Positions 51,108-62,245 of a DNA stretch of 64,000 bases are shown here, one piece after another; the stretch's first letter is position 1; each line of letters starts with the position of its first letter. Made by a program: the position numbers and the translations under genes. Below the pieces are notes generated by a model, which was not told where the DNA came from, searched no databases, and saw only the letters and a program-made list of their open reading frames with translations. The stretch lies in assembly GCA_023374025.1 (NCBI GenBank), contig SIJG01000040.1, positions 1,042,871 to 1,106,870 on the forward strand. The letters are read 5' to 3'. Source of the DNA: Heterodera schachtii (taxonomy: Eukaryota > Nematoda > Chromadorea > Rhabditida > Heteroderidae).

Positions 51108-51915
51108 ATTTAAACCAGGGTTCGGATCGAAAATTTTTCCAAATCAGAACATCAGGCCCAAAAAAATCAGATTTTGGAGTCAAAAATCAGAACATTTTGC
51201 AAAATTGCTTCAAATCAGTTATTTTTATAATTTTTCAATCAAAAATGTATTAAAAATTATATTTTTTGCTTCCGATTATCATCTTTAAAAATTTTAGTGA
51301 GGAAATTAGCAAATTGAAAATTTCAGTGCACTGGGGATGAAAAATCAGATTTTTAAGAATTTTTTGCGGCGGATTTTTCCAAAACTTTTGGGAAATGGGC
51401 GAGGGGAGAGGGTCCGGCGGTGCCGATAGGCGCCGCCGGAAAAATTTTTTTTTTTGTAATTTCGTACTGATTTGTTAACAGATTTTCACCAAAATAGGCC
51501 AATTTTTGCAATTAAAAGCCAAGCGACGACTTTTCCTTGCGTTTAACGACGCCTTTTTTTGCCGCAATTTTTTCAAAAAATTTTAGGGGTTGGACAGGTC
51601 AGGGGAGCGGCGTCCGGCGGTGCCGATATGCGCCGCCGGGAAAAATTTTTCGATTTTTAATGCTTTTTTTAACAGATTTTTGTAAAAAATGACAAAATTT
51701 TGCCACAAATCTTATATTTTCTTGACAAAAAGTGACATTGTGCCACAAAATTTTCAAGAATATGAGTTTATCTAAGAAATCAGAACAAAATTTGGTCACT
51801 ACCCCAAAATCAGAACATTTCTGACAAATCAGAACATTTTTATTTTATCAGATTTGGACCCTCCAAATCAGAACATTTCTGATAAATCAGAACAGATCCG
51901 AACCCTGATTTAAAC
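51108..51915. mobile_element. hAT-type element with AAATCAGAACATTT subterminal repeats
   Basis: Element 51116-51907 (792 bp) has ends CAGGGTTCGGATC and GATCCGAACCCTG (perfect 13-bp TIR) and perfect 8-bp TSD ATTTAAAC (51108-51115 and 51908-51915). Near both ends aaatcagaacattt words repeat. The middle contains two GC-rich hairpin units (51413-51440 and 51612-51640) with TTTGTTAACAGATTTTCACC. A truncated relative is at 59390-60102. No transposase. Confidence 0.92.
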
Positions 51916-52009
51916 AGCCCAAAACGACAAGAAAATGAATTAATGGCGCAAAATTTTTTGACGATTTTTATAAACATTTAAAATAGCTAAATTCATTTTC
52001 CAATTCCAT

Positions 52010-52075
52010 AATTCAATTGATCGATCACTTCTCTGCAATTCATTCACTTCTTTTGATCACTTGGACCGGGAGTTT
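52010..52075 (-). pseudogene. 3' relic of an F-box-like gene
   Basis: The minus strand reads ...TPGPSDQKK then stop and a 3' flank (gaatgaattgcagagaag) matching the end of the gene at 60974. Only ~60 bp remain. Confidence 0.5.
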
Positions 52076-52554
52076 AGTATTTTAGCAATTTTTTGTGAAA
52101 TCATTTTTTTATGTCAACATTTTGCTCAAATATGTAAAAAGGGTAATAAAAAAAATTAGAAATGAGAAAATTCAATTCAATTTTTTTATTGTTGTTCTTT
52201 TCCAATTTGTTGTGTCATCATTTTGCCGTTAATTTGATTCCCCATTTTCTTCTTATTTTGGTGCACTGTCCTAAAAAAGTTGTGACTAACGACTAAAAAC
52301 AAAATTTTTCAAAATTTTGTCTAGTCAATTCCAAATCCACCCCCCCCCCATCCCCGTCCCAATGATCCATTCCCGTACTTTGCATAAATTTGGATTGAAA
52401 CTTTTAATCAAAAGGCATTTAACATTTGTATATATGTATAGTATCAAAAATTATGATTTAAATTCTCCGAGGTTTAAAATCAATCGAATTAATTTAATTT
52501 ATTTGCCAATATTGTAGCATTTTTTTTCAATGTTTCAATTTTTGGGTGGTCGTT

Positions 52555-53470
52555 CATATGTTGGCTCCCGGACATTTGGACAGTGAACTCATTTGGACAG
52601 AAGAAGACAATTGGACAGTTGACATTACGACAGTTAATGAATATTGTAACTAGTATAAATGGCATTGGCAGCAATAAAAAAATATTTTTTAAGAAAATTT
52701 AGGTAAATTAAATTTTCTTAAATCGGATCAAGCATTAAAGTAGGCAAATGATTCCTTATAAAGCCAAGATAAAGAATGTTTTTTCAAAGAATAAACATGA
52801 TCAAATTTATTGCTGTTATTAATGATCCAGGCGCTTATAAATTGACTAAACTGATTGGAGTAATTGCCAAAGGTCCTAAGAAAATATTTTTGTCATTGCA
52901 AAAAGCCATTTATAATAGTAAAAAAAATTCATTCACTGTCGTAATGTCTGCTGTCCAATTGTCCACTTCTGTCCAAATGAGTTACCTGTCCAAAAAAAGC
53001 CATTTTCACAATGATCAGATCATTACTTCATGCTGGTCCGAAAAAACAGAAATCGGGCAAATTTTTGAAGAAAATCTCTGGGGTGGAAAGTTTTTTTTTG
53101 CAAATTTTGAGTAGAGTCTATTGAAAAGAGAAAAATTGCTACCGATTTGCCTTTGGAATGGTTAGTCTACGATTGACTAATACCCGAAAGCAGCACCGAT
53201 TGTGTCAAATTATATGCCTCAAAAGTCGAGCTAGACTTATAAAGCCAAGATAAAGAAAGTTTTTGTAAGAATAGACATGATCAAATTTATTGCTGTTTAT
53301 TAATGAGCCAGGCGCTTTATAAATTGACTAATCTGACTGGAGTAATTGCCAAATTCCTAAGAAAATATTTTTGTCATTGCTAAAGCCATTTATAATAGTA
53401 AGAAAATTCATTCACTGTCATAATATCCGCTGTCCAATTGTCCGCTTCTGTCCAAATGTTCGGTCACGCA
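52555..53470. repeat. Inverted and tandem TTGGACAG-type repeat
   Basis: 52575-52680 (ggacagtgaactcatttgg acag, ttggacagttgacattacga) is inverted relative to 52860-53000 (tgtccaattgtccacttctg, tccaaatgagtta). The right half (aagccaagataaagaa ... gtccaaatg) recurs as a diverged direct copy at 53240-53460. It looks like a non-autonomous element with nested or tandem arms. The open frame at 52776-53114 is not a gene. Confidence 0.6.
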
Positions 53471-54283
53471 TAGGTTTCTTTATGCATTAACATTAATCAT
53501 TGAAAATTTTTCAATTGGGTACCTCAAAACATGTTAATTTTAGATATTTTTTCTTGGAATACGGTAGAATATTATTTTTGAGATGTCCAATTTTGACACC
53601 CTCTCTTGCTTCATGGACCCACATTTAAAGGGCAACTCGATAGAAAATTTTGTGCTCTTTCCAATTGGCCTGTATAATTTCTACAGAAAAAATTTCCAGT
53701 TCCCTAAAATTTTTTTGTGCCAACTTAGTTTTTTGATAAACATTTTGTTTCTATATTATTGCATCACCAAAAATGGGAGTTGTTGTTCTTGTTATCGTGA
53801 AAAATTTAAATCAATATCCCACCCCCCCCCTCACTTCACTTTTTAATTGCCCGTTTTTTGGTTTAACTTGAAATGAAACAAAAAAGCTTCATTTATAATA
53901 AATACAATTTTTTAAGAAGAATTAATTTTTTCCGACATTATCTTTCAAGAATCTCTTCGGAGAGAACGAGAAATTGCCCGTAATATGACTCGGTACCCGT
54001 CAACATATTTTGACAAAGACGAGTCATATATCGGGGTGTTTGCCAAACTACCACCTGGTCAAATAACTATATTGGTTGGTTTGAAATAAACATTGACTAA
54101 ATATGTTATTAATGGGATATCATTCATATCAAATTTCCAAAGGGGGGATTCTATAACGGATAACGAAGTCACCTTCCCGACTATTCTCCCAAGGAAAAAA
54201 TCAAATATTTTTCCATTTAAATTTGGTACCTAAGCAGCATCAATTCATTGATGTTTTAGTCACTCATGGAAATTAATTCCTAG
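53471..54283. other. No gene recognised upstream of the Fic exon
   Basis: AT-rich. Possible upstream exons of the Fic gene were searched for (inhibitory helix, TPR) and not found. A C-run lies near 53821-53831. Confidence 0.35.
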
Positions 54284-55752
54284 GCACTTATGCTGCAAAA
54301 CCCCAGAGCCGGGGGCTTCATTCGGCGACACGGCGGCATGACAATTGATGGCAGACGACTCACCGAAGGTCGGCATGTGTGGAGTGAACTTCAGGAGTTC
54401 ATCAAGGGACTCAACGTGGAGCTCGAGGCGGAGGGTGCTGATCCTGTACATGTTGCTGCGAAATACCATATGAGGATGGCAAGTTTCAATTTTGAATTTA
54501 TTTATTTATTCCAATAATAAAAAAAGAAAAAGCCTATTTCTGCGATTATTTTATATCACTGTCTCTCGCTATCCCAGTGTTCTTCGCTTTCTTTCTTTCT
54601 TTCTCACCTTCAACGTCTCTCTTATACCTTTTCTTCGTCTCTCTCTTTTTCTCTTTCTTTTCTTCTCCCTCTCTGTGTTTTTCTTTGGTGTTATTTCTCA
54701 TTTTCTTTGAAAGCAGTTGCTATTTCTCTATCACATTTATTTTCCTCCATCTATCACTAGGGGTATAAATAATATGCACAAAAAATGCCAAATATGCGCA
54801 TAAATATGCACTAAAAATCACTCAAATATGTCTTCAAAACCCTTAAAATGCCCAAATTTGCACTAAAAATCGTCAAAATGTTTTTTAACCATCCAAAAAG
54901 CCAAAAATTGTGTAAAAATTCTCAATTGTCTATTATCTTCAAAAACACCAAAACAGCTAACAAATAAGAAGCCTTTTTTGACAATTGTAAATTGATTTTC
55001 GAAATTTATATATATGCAATTCAAGTTTTTAAAATTTTTACTATTTGCTAAAACAAAATTACTTTTTATATAAAAAATTTTTTTTTTAATTTTAATTCGC
55101 TTTTTTTGCGTTTTCCTTGTGACAATTTTCAAAAAATGGCCGAAAATGCTGTAAAAAACTAAAAATGGCAAAATATGCATTTATTCTCGAAACCCCCAAA
55201 AATATGCTTTTATAGGCACTAAAACCTTCACGAAAGAAAAATTTTAACGTAAAAAAGCTTTTTTTGAGCCCTTTCTTTATAGCATATGCGTAGAAAAAAT
55301 ATGCAAAATCATATAATTTCTAGCCCTATCTATCACTCATTGTTTCTCTCTATCATCTCTCTCTCTCTCTCTCTCTACTCCAATTGTCAATTCTTAATGC
55401 TTTCATGGTTATAGAATAATTTTTTTAAAAGGAATTATGGTGCACCGGCGGTCTAAAAATTTTAAATTTAGTGCAGCAAGAAATATTAATTCTTATCGCT
55501 TGCTCGGACCCTCAACCGGACCCGTGTAACTCTTTTTATAGTCGATCACTTACTCCCTCTTCTCAGGTGTATATACATCCATTTTTGGATGGCAACGGGA
55601 GGTCCGCCCGTCTCTTGATGTATTACATCTTGAGACGGGCGGGCCTGCGGCACCGCTTTTTCGACCGATGGCAACACGCCGAGTACATGAGGTGCATGCG
55701 CGAAAACGACCTGCCTGATTTTGTGAGTATGGTTACATCGTTGATTGATTAG
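54284..55752 (+). CDS. Fic/DOC domain protein (partial, two exons)
   Basis: Exon 54284-54478 (after cctag) encodes 65 residues (ALMLQNPRAGGFIRRHGGMT ... HVWSELQEFIKGLNVELEAE ... HVAAKYHMRM). Exon 55567-55752 continues in frame with VYIHPFLDGNGRSARLLMYY and ends FVSMVTSLID. The active-site motif HxFx[D/E]GNGRxxR is complete: HPFLDGNGRSAR. Fic enzymes transfer AMP (sometimes other phosphates) from a nucleotide to target hydroxyls; metazoan FICD acts in the ER on BiP. The inhibitory-helix exon and any targeting signal are missing upstream, so location and regulation cannot be judged. The 1088-nt intron has a GC donor (ATG^GCAAGT) and contains a pyrimidine tract (54560-54680) and a whole hAT MITE (54758-55328). 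A GTGAGT inside the last exon could be an alternative donor. Confidence 0.75.
54750..55336. mobile_element. hAT-type MITE with AATATGCA words, inside the Fic intron
   Basis: Element 54758-55328 (571 bp) begins TAGGGGTATAAATAATATGC and ends ATATAATTTCTAGCCCTA. It is flanked by perfect 8-bp TSD TCTATCAC (54750-54757 and 55329-55336). The interior is rich in aatatgcac, atatgcgcataaatatgcac and aaaaatgcc words. A 3' relic of the family is at 22500-22690. Confidence 0.88.
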
Positions 55753-57300
55753 AACTTAAGAAATTTTGTAATTTGAATTGACATCTTATTTTTTACATTT
55801 TTAATTTTGTCTTGCTGCCCCCCATTTTGTTTCAGCATTTTTGTTTTGTGTGACTTTAATAAAAACAATTGGGAAACCCCAATATTTTTGTGCAAACGGG
55901 CCGAACAGTGGGCTGGAGGAGGGGCACAACGGGGAAAATTGGCCATCAAAGCCTATTTTGGCTGAAATCTGAAAAGATGTAAAAAGGGAAAACAGTTGCT
56001 AAAATGTTTGAAATTTAGGGGTGTAAAATAACAAAATTTTATTCAAAAATACCAAAACCATGCCAAACATACCATGGTTATTTGTATGATTACGGTAAGC
56101 ACAAGGAAAAGGCTTATAAATTATAACAATATATGACATTTAACTCATGTAAAACACGTTGTAGCTGAATTAGCTTAGAAAAAATTATTAGAAAAAAATT
56201 TCGGGGGGGGGGGGTGGCAAAACCCGGAAGTACCCATACTCCCCAGCCCAATTTGACCCCTCCGCCGGTGGCGCTGCACCACTACCAAAATATGGAAGCA
56301 TTTCCGCTTTCCTCCAGATCCACAAGCGACAGTGACCACAACAATTATCAACATGCTACTTGATGGTGATTGGGTGTTCATCAAAGTTCGGCATTTGGTG
56401 GTGGCTAGCAGCAAGCAGTTCATTGCTTTGAATTGGTCAGTAAAGTGTTGTTTAGCTGAAGGAATGGGTTTGCTGCTGTTGCACACCACTCTTACAGAGG
56501 CATGTACAAACAGTTTCATATTTTTGTGCCTTCCCCGGAGGATAATTTTCAGTGTCCCCACAAAATCTCTTTTTTTGTATGACCGCCGGAGATTTTATTA
56601 ACAAAAAAAAAACAACAGTTTTCCCGCTTTTCCCCCACTTCTGAAAAAACCGAAGTGCCAAATCGTCGGAAAAGCGGTGGACACGTGGAAAATCCGGCAA
56701 AGGAAGACGTCGGCTGGCATTGCATGAACGGAGGGGAGAAAAGCCGCACAAGACATACAGCCAACTGATCAGCATGGTCATTGAGGCACAAAAGTAGAAA
56801 CGAGCCACACTGACGGAAATCGAAAGTGATTTTCTGGATGAACCGACTAATGGGACTCGAACTGCTGACTATTTTAAGTGGCTTAGTGGTGAAAAATAGT
56901 AAGTCGTGGGTTTAAACCCCACTGGGTGGGTTCCACTCTTACCTAAATTTCTTGGGAAGGGTTGGTCCGCCGAACTAATTAATTGATTAATTTAATTAGT
57001 TGCAATTAATTATTTAATATTTCAATAAAAATTTTCTAATTTTTGGCATCCATTGGACATATGGCAAAGATTGGTTTCAAATTGAACGCCTGAAAACCAA
57101 AAGTCAGTGTCAAAATATCAGTACTTTTGCACCCGAGGTGCAATTTGACAGCGCCGTGCCGCAGAATTAATGGGGAAGGGAGAGAATGAGGGTACCAACA
57201 GAAATGTGCAACAGAAGTGCGGTGCCCATTTTTCATCCCCTTCCACGGGTCAAAACGGACGATGGAAGGAGGCAAAATGCATCATTGAAATGAAATTATC
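55753..57300. other. Mostly non-coding; tRNA-like relic, poly-G run
   Basis: 56203-56213 is a G-run. Near 56860-56930 the string cttagtggtgaaaaatag then cgtgggtttaaaccccac resembles tRNA D- and T-arms but does not fold as a tRNA. A plus-strand open stretch at 56332-56600 has no domain evidence and is not called. Confidence 0.35.
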
Positions 57301-57724
57301 ATTTTCACTCTCTCCCTACTCAAAATCCCCCCTGATGCCCTCGACTATTTTGTATCATCCTACTCAATCCGCATTTATGAGTTGCGCAACCTTCTCGACC
57401 ACTTTTCCTCCAATCCCACTCGCCCTCGGGGGTTGTGTTTGGCCCAAAATGAGAAGGGAGCGGAAGGGACATTAGCCCAGGAAATACTTGCTCTTGGACA
57501 TGTACCCGGAGGGTGAGGAGATGAAGCAACTCTTCAAACAGAGTGTGACAAATGCGCGGGACAAAGGCAAAAAGCGGGCGGCCGGTGAGCTCATCCCGTG
57601 GACACTTTGCCAAAACTTTTTGGTCAGCAATGAAATTGGCGGTCATTTTAGGGACACTGATTTTTTTTTTTTGGTGAATGCCTACATTTGGGAGATGTTC
57701 GTTTCCTCTTTCCCCAAAAATTAG
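57301..57724 (+). CDS. Unidentified exons
   Basis: 57305-57432 reads PPDALDYFVSSYSIRIYELR NLLDHFSSNPTRPR before a GT donor. After tagcccag at 57480 a frame reads KYLLLDMYPEGEEMKQLFKQ and stops at 57724 (...MFVSSFPKN). Spliced at these sites the two parts form a plausible helical polypeptide. No family is recognised and no start was located. Confidence 0.35.
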
Positions 57725-57907
57725 AACTGAAAAGTTTTAATTTGATATTTCTGGTAAGAATAATAAATGTAAGATTTTTTCAAAAAGGATTTTCCCAAAA
57801 AATTTTTAATGCGTACAGCTCCAAAACTTATTAAAAATAAATTTATTTTGGATTGATTTACCCATTTTTGGATCAGGCAAATATCAGTGGAATGAATGGG
57901 CATGTTT

Positions 57908-58125
57908 AACTGCAAGTTTTGGTGACGAAGAATGTTACGCGCACAGGGCCCACATTGTTAATACACAACGTGACAATGGCAATTTGCCGTCGCCGCCGAA
58001 TGCCAAAAGCGTCGGCTTTTGGAAATGTTCGTGCTTTTTTGGTGCCGTTGGAGTGAACATGACAAATGCAAATTTTGTGCCGAAGACGACGACGAGAGCC
58101 GGCATAAAGAATTTTGGTAATTCCC
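57908..58125 (+). CDS. Unidentified coding exon
   Basis: A plus-strand frame reads CYAHRAHIVNTQRDNGNLPS, PPNAKSVGFWKCSCFFGAVG and NFVPKTTTRAGIKNFG before a GT-like site (ttttg^gtaatt). Balanced composition and the Cys/Trp pattern suggest real coding. It could be the next exon of the 57301-57724 gene. No function is proposed. Confidence 0.35.
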
Positions 58126-58129
58126 CATA

Positions 58130-59170
58130 AAGTTTTTCAAAAAAATTTTTCTTCAAATTTTCTCAATTTCTGAAACGTTCAATCACATTAAAAAGTGTGA
58201 AATTACCAAAAATATGGCACATTACTGTAATTGGTTTATTGTAAATCTCTTCTAATTGTTTGCAAATTCAAATTTAATTCTTTTTTTAAATTTCTTGTTT
58301 AATTGTAGAATACTAATGCATGAACATTCGCAATGGTTTAGGAATGGCATTGATGATTATGATGATCGGGCTGATCACCAGTACAAATTTAAATATATTT
58401 TTAAATTAAATAATAAATAAATTTTCTTTTTTAATGTTTTTTGGCGCTGTTCAATGCCACCATTTTGGATCAGCTTAATCCAACACTGAACTGAAGTGGA
58501 CGAATAAGAAATGAATTTGTGCATGAGAAGCAAATAAAAGAGGAAATCCTTCAGCCTTAATTTGATCAGTTAAATTTGTTTCCAATTCCGATCAGAGATT
58601 GATTAAAATTCATTTCGTCCTCTTTTTCGGCATTTCATAAATTAAAATATTTACTTTAAATTTTAAATTGTACATAAAATATTCAAAATTTAATATGCCC
58701 TTTTTTGGAAGAAATGTTCACTGATTTTGGGATATTAACTGACGAAATTTGCTTTTATTCTGTGAACTTTTCACGGTGTTTGGACTAATTTGTTACCAAA
58801 TTCATTCTTTTAATTTCATCCCCAAAATTCTTTAAAATAATAATGGTAGGCAAAAATACAAAATTTTATACAATATTTAATTTACACAACAGATTTAAAG
58901 CTTATTTTGCCGAATATTATTGATTTTTTTGGCCTTTATCTTCTGATTTCAAAGATTTCGATGACATCCCTGATTCATTTTTACGTTTTTTAATGTCAAA
59001 ATAAAAATTGTTATTTAAAAAATATTTAATTTACAAAAATCTAATAATCATAAAAACGTAATAAAAAAAAAACATCGGAAAAGAGAAAATTCATTCAAAA
59101 ATGTGTCTGTTTTTTTCCATTTTTTTGGGTCATAGTTTTGCCGTGAATTATTTTATGCCCCCCCCCCGCC
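58130..59170. other. AT-rich intergenic DNA, nothing recognised
   Basis: Long AT-rich stretch without open frames of note, repeats or RNA-like folds visible by eye. Confidence 0.4.
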
Positions 59171-59300
59171 TCATTAACAATAATTATTGACTTATCCGCG
59201 ACAGCAGAAGGTTCGTTCATTTCTCCTTCATTTTTTTCTTTCTTATATTTACTGCGTTCAATGGCACTTTAATTAACCCATGGCATTTTCCGCGTCCCAT
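59158..59300. repeat. Second copy of the minisatellite flank
   Basis: aacaataattattgactta, tccgcgacagcagaaggttc and gttcatttctccttc repeat the 5' flank of the 49855 minisatellite, followed by only two or three atggcattt units. It starts after a C10 run (59158-59167). Confidence 0.75.
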
Positions 59301-59389
59301 CCGATACTGACCCACAAATATTTTGGTAACATTATTTAACTCGATAGCCCTATGTAACGAATTTTATGAAATTTTGTAGAAAACAGAAA

Positions 59390-60102
59390 GTTTGGGCTTT
59401 TTAGGGTCGAAAATCAGAACATTTTGCAAAATTACTTTAAAACAGTTATTTTACAATTTATTCGATCAAAAATGTATCAAATATTATATTTTTCACCTCC
59501 CATGAATATTTTCAACAATTTTGGAGAGGAAATAAGCAAATCGTAAATTTCAGTGCATTCGGGATCAAAAGTCTTTTGCGGCGCATTTTTCCAAAAAAAC
59601 TTTTGGGAAATGGGTGGGCGAGGGGTGAGGGCCCGGCGGTGCCGATAGGCGCCGCCGGAAATTTTTTTGTAATTTAGTTCTGATTTGTTGGCAGATTTTC
59701 ACTAAAAAAGGCCAAATTTGCAATTAAAAGCCAAGCGACGCCTTTTTTTCGCTTTTAAAAACGCTTTTTTTGCGGCGATTTCCCAAAAAACTTTTGAGGA
59801 AAGTGGGTCCGGCGGTGCCGATAGGCGCCGCCGGGAAAATTTTTTTGCGATTTTTAATCGATTTGTTAAGAGATTTTTGTCAAAAAAAAACCAAATTTTG
59901 CCACAAATCTTATATTTTCTTATAAAATAGTGACATTATGCCACAAAAATTCAAAATTATGAGTATGTTTGAGAAAACAACAAAATAAGAACAATAGCTC
60001 AAAATCAGAACATTTCTGACAAATCAGAACATTTTTATTTTATCAGATTTGGACCCTCCAAATCAGAACATTTCTGATAAATCAGAACAAATGGAAGCCC
60101 TG
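59390..60102. mobile_element. 5'-truncated copy of the AAATCAGAACATTT hAT-like element
   Basis: Matches 51150-51907 in order: aaatcagaac words, GC-rich hairpin unit (59632-59657), TTTGTTGGCAGATTTTCACT, second hairpin unit (59808-59833), then aaatcagaacattt words, and a different right end (aaatggaagccctg, ends ~60102). No matching left end or TSD was found. Confidence 0.75.
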
Positions 60103-60405
60103 CATTTAATGTGACCAACGAATTGACTCGGGAACAATTGGCACTGAAAAGGATTAACAATAGCCACTGTTTTGTGTTGATCCGTTGTCCAATTGAGCGA
60201 GACGCGGACAAATGGACAAAATGAGAAAAGGAAGCGATTGGCATGCGAATTTTCGATCAGTGGCATCAAATTGAGATTCAAATTTATGAGGAGAAAGGCA
60301 TCGGGGACGGGTCAGTGAGAATGTTTTTTCTATTTAAAAATTAAAATTTTTCAATTTTTAGGCTTCTCGACGCAATGGTCGGTCCAAGTGATCAGCAGAA
60401 TGAAT
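60103..60405 (+). pseudogene. F-box-like family gene, 3' fragment
   Basis: Reads FNVTNELTREQLALKRINNS, then HCFVLIRCPIERDADKWTK and an in-frame TGA where its relative at 60974-62245 has Trp (KWTKWEKEAF). After a short intron it ends LLDAMVGPSDQQNE-stop. The 5' part is absent and the fragment abuts the end of the hAT-like element at 60102. Confidence 0.75.
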
Positions 60406-60973
60406 GACTGATTGCTAAGAAGTGATCGACCTATTGAATTAATGGAATTTGAAAATGAATTTTGCCGTGCTATAAAATTTTTTTTTTTTGCTTTGTTTCA
60501 ATGATAAATTTTTTGTTGTATTCATCAGGGAAAATTCAGACTTTCATGAAACCGGATGGATTAGCTGTAAGAAATTTTATGAATAATTTTCGGGATCAAA
60601 CATTTATTAGACGAAAACATGACACCAGTACTTATGTACTTTACAGATAAAAATAAAAATTGTTTTTAAACTTTTCTAGGGGGGGGGGGGGGGGGTTCGT
60701 GGTCACTGATCACGAATCTGACATCCATTTCGACAAATTTCGAATTCCAGACGCGAACTCGAACAAAAGTCGAAAATTTATTTTTCACCAAAATCAACCT
60801 TAATTATTCAAAAGCGATCAAATGACTGAAATGGCTATGAATCACTATTACTAAAATAATATAATGGCATAACACAAATCCCTATTGATCATCCCAGCAA
60901 AAAAATAACACAATTGATGAGCCGGTCAATCCATAATTCAAATTGATCGATCCCTTCTCCACAATCCATTCAT
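60406..60973. other. Intergenic with poly-G run and dispersed repeat
   Basis: A run of about 18 G lies at 60680-60697, followed by a copy (60695-60790) of the repeat seen at 35590 and 36480. No gene. Confidence 0.5.
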
Positions 60974-62245
60974 TCATTTCTGTTGCTGATCACTCGGGCC
61001 GGGAGTTGCGTCGAGAAGCCTAAAAAACGAAATAAATTTGAATTTTTTTGAAAAATCATTCACTGACCCATCCCCGATTTTGTTCTCATCATCCATTTGA
61101 ATGTAAATTCTGTTCGGCTCATCAAAAAATTCCCAGTCAAACGCTTCCTTCTCCCATTTTGTCCATTTGCTTTCATCTCGCGCAATTGGACGACGGATCA
61201 GCAGAAATTCGTTGGTATATTGCGTGCTTTTGAATGCCAATTGTTCCCGAGTTAATTCGTTGATCAGCGCAAATGGCACAACGGAAGCAGCAAAAGACAT
61301 CGAAAAGCAAATGACAACAATGAAATTGACACGGGAAGAAGCATCGGTAAAAGCCTAAAATGTGAAAAAATGAAAAAAAAAAAATTGTTAATGGTAAGCA
61401 CCGCTTTCAACGCTGCCATTTTTGGCGGCCAATCCCGTCCACCGTCGAAAGCACACTTGATCACCTTCGGCACATTATTTGGAAATGGTGTGAAAAGCCA
61501 TTTGGCCACCGCTTGGCCATCCGATGCCATGGCATTGTCATCGCATGGGAATTCGGGGAACGGATCGGCACCATAGAAAGAGAAAAAGCGAAGGGATGGA
61601 AAATCGTTGAGAATTGACGGGACGAATTTGCGCAAACGGCGGAAAAATTTAGCGTACAATTCCAAGGCATAAATGTTTTTGTCAATCATTGGCCAAATGT
61701 TGTGCAAAATCAACGCCAAAATGCGGTCACTTGCCGTACAGATGTTCAAATTAATTGGACAAGAGGCGAAAATTGGACGGAAACGGTGAAGAAAAGCGAT
61801 GGCATTTCGGTCGATGTAACTGAAAATGAATAGGAAATTGTCTAAATTTTTTTACATAATCATCAATTTTACTTAATCTCGATGTATTTGAATCCGGTGA
61901 CTTTGCGTGGCAATTGCATTTTCGGAATTGGCAATGATTTTCTATTGTCATTTGTAATTTCCATTCCCTTGGTGCCATTCTCTCCAATTTTTCTCTCAAT
62001 ATGAATAATTTTCAGCGCCCATTTGCGAGTTTTGAAGTGTTCGTCCACGTAAATGTCAAATCGGTGGCTGATCAGTGCAATTCCAAGTCCAAGTTGAGAA
62101 GGCTCAATCAAATCGAACACACAAAGCCAACAATCGGCGGAAATGAAGCTGAAAAAACAAAATTTAAAATTAAATTGAAAATTGGCATTTTAATTTACAT
62201 TGCTTTTGCCATCTTTTCCTCTCCTTCTTTTCGGCGGTCTGACAT
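60974..62245 (-). CDS. F-box-like family protein, intact
   Basis: Five exons, 62199-62245, 61873-62148, 61402-61819, 61068-61354 and 60974-61019, join in frame at all four junctions to give 357 residues. Start MSDRRKEGEEKMAKA; residues ~20-60 form an F-box-like segment (WLCVFDLIEPSQLGLGIALI SHRFDIYVDEHF). The middle contains NLNICTASDRILALILHNIW and ASDGQAVAKWLFTPFPNNVP; the C-terminal part has VNFIVVICFSMSFAASVVPF and ends LLDATPGPSDQQQK. This set of blocks belongs to a family greatly expanded in cyst nematodes, which I know from recurring sequence rather than from any established function. An F-box would link it to SCF ubiquitin ligases. No signal peptide or lesion was seen. It is head to head with 62624. 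Confidence 0.78.

Noticed and set aside
52776..53114. 112-residue plus-strand open frame
   Set aside because: It lies within an inverted/tandem repeat whose second copy is not open in the same frame.
54492..54768. Hydrophobic membrane protein (Phe/Leu/Ser-rich frame)
   Set aside because: It is a pyrimidine tract in the Fic intron; hydrophobicity is a codon effect of T/C-rich DNA.
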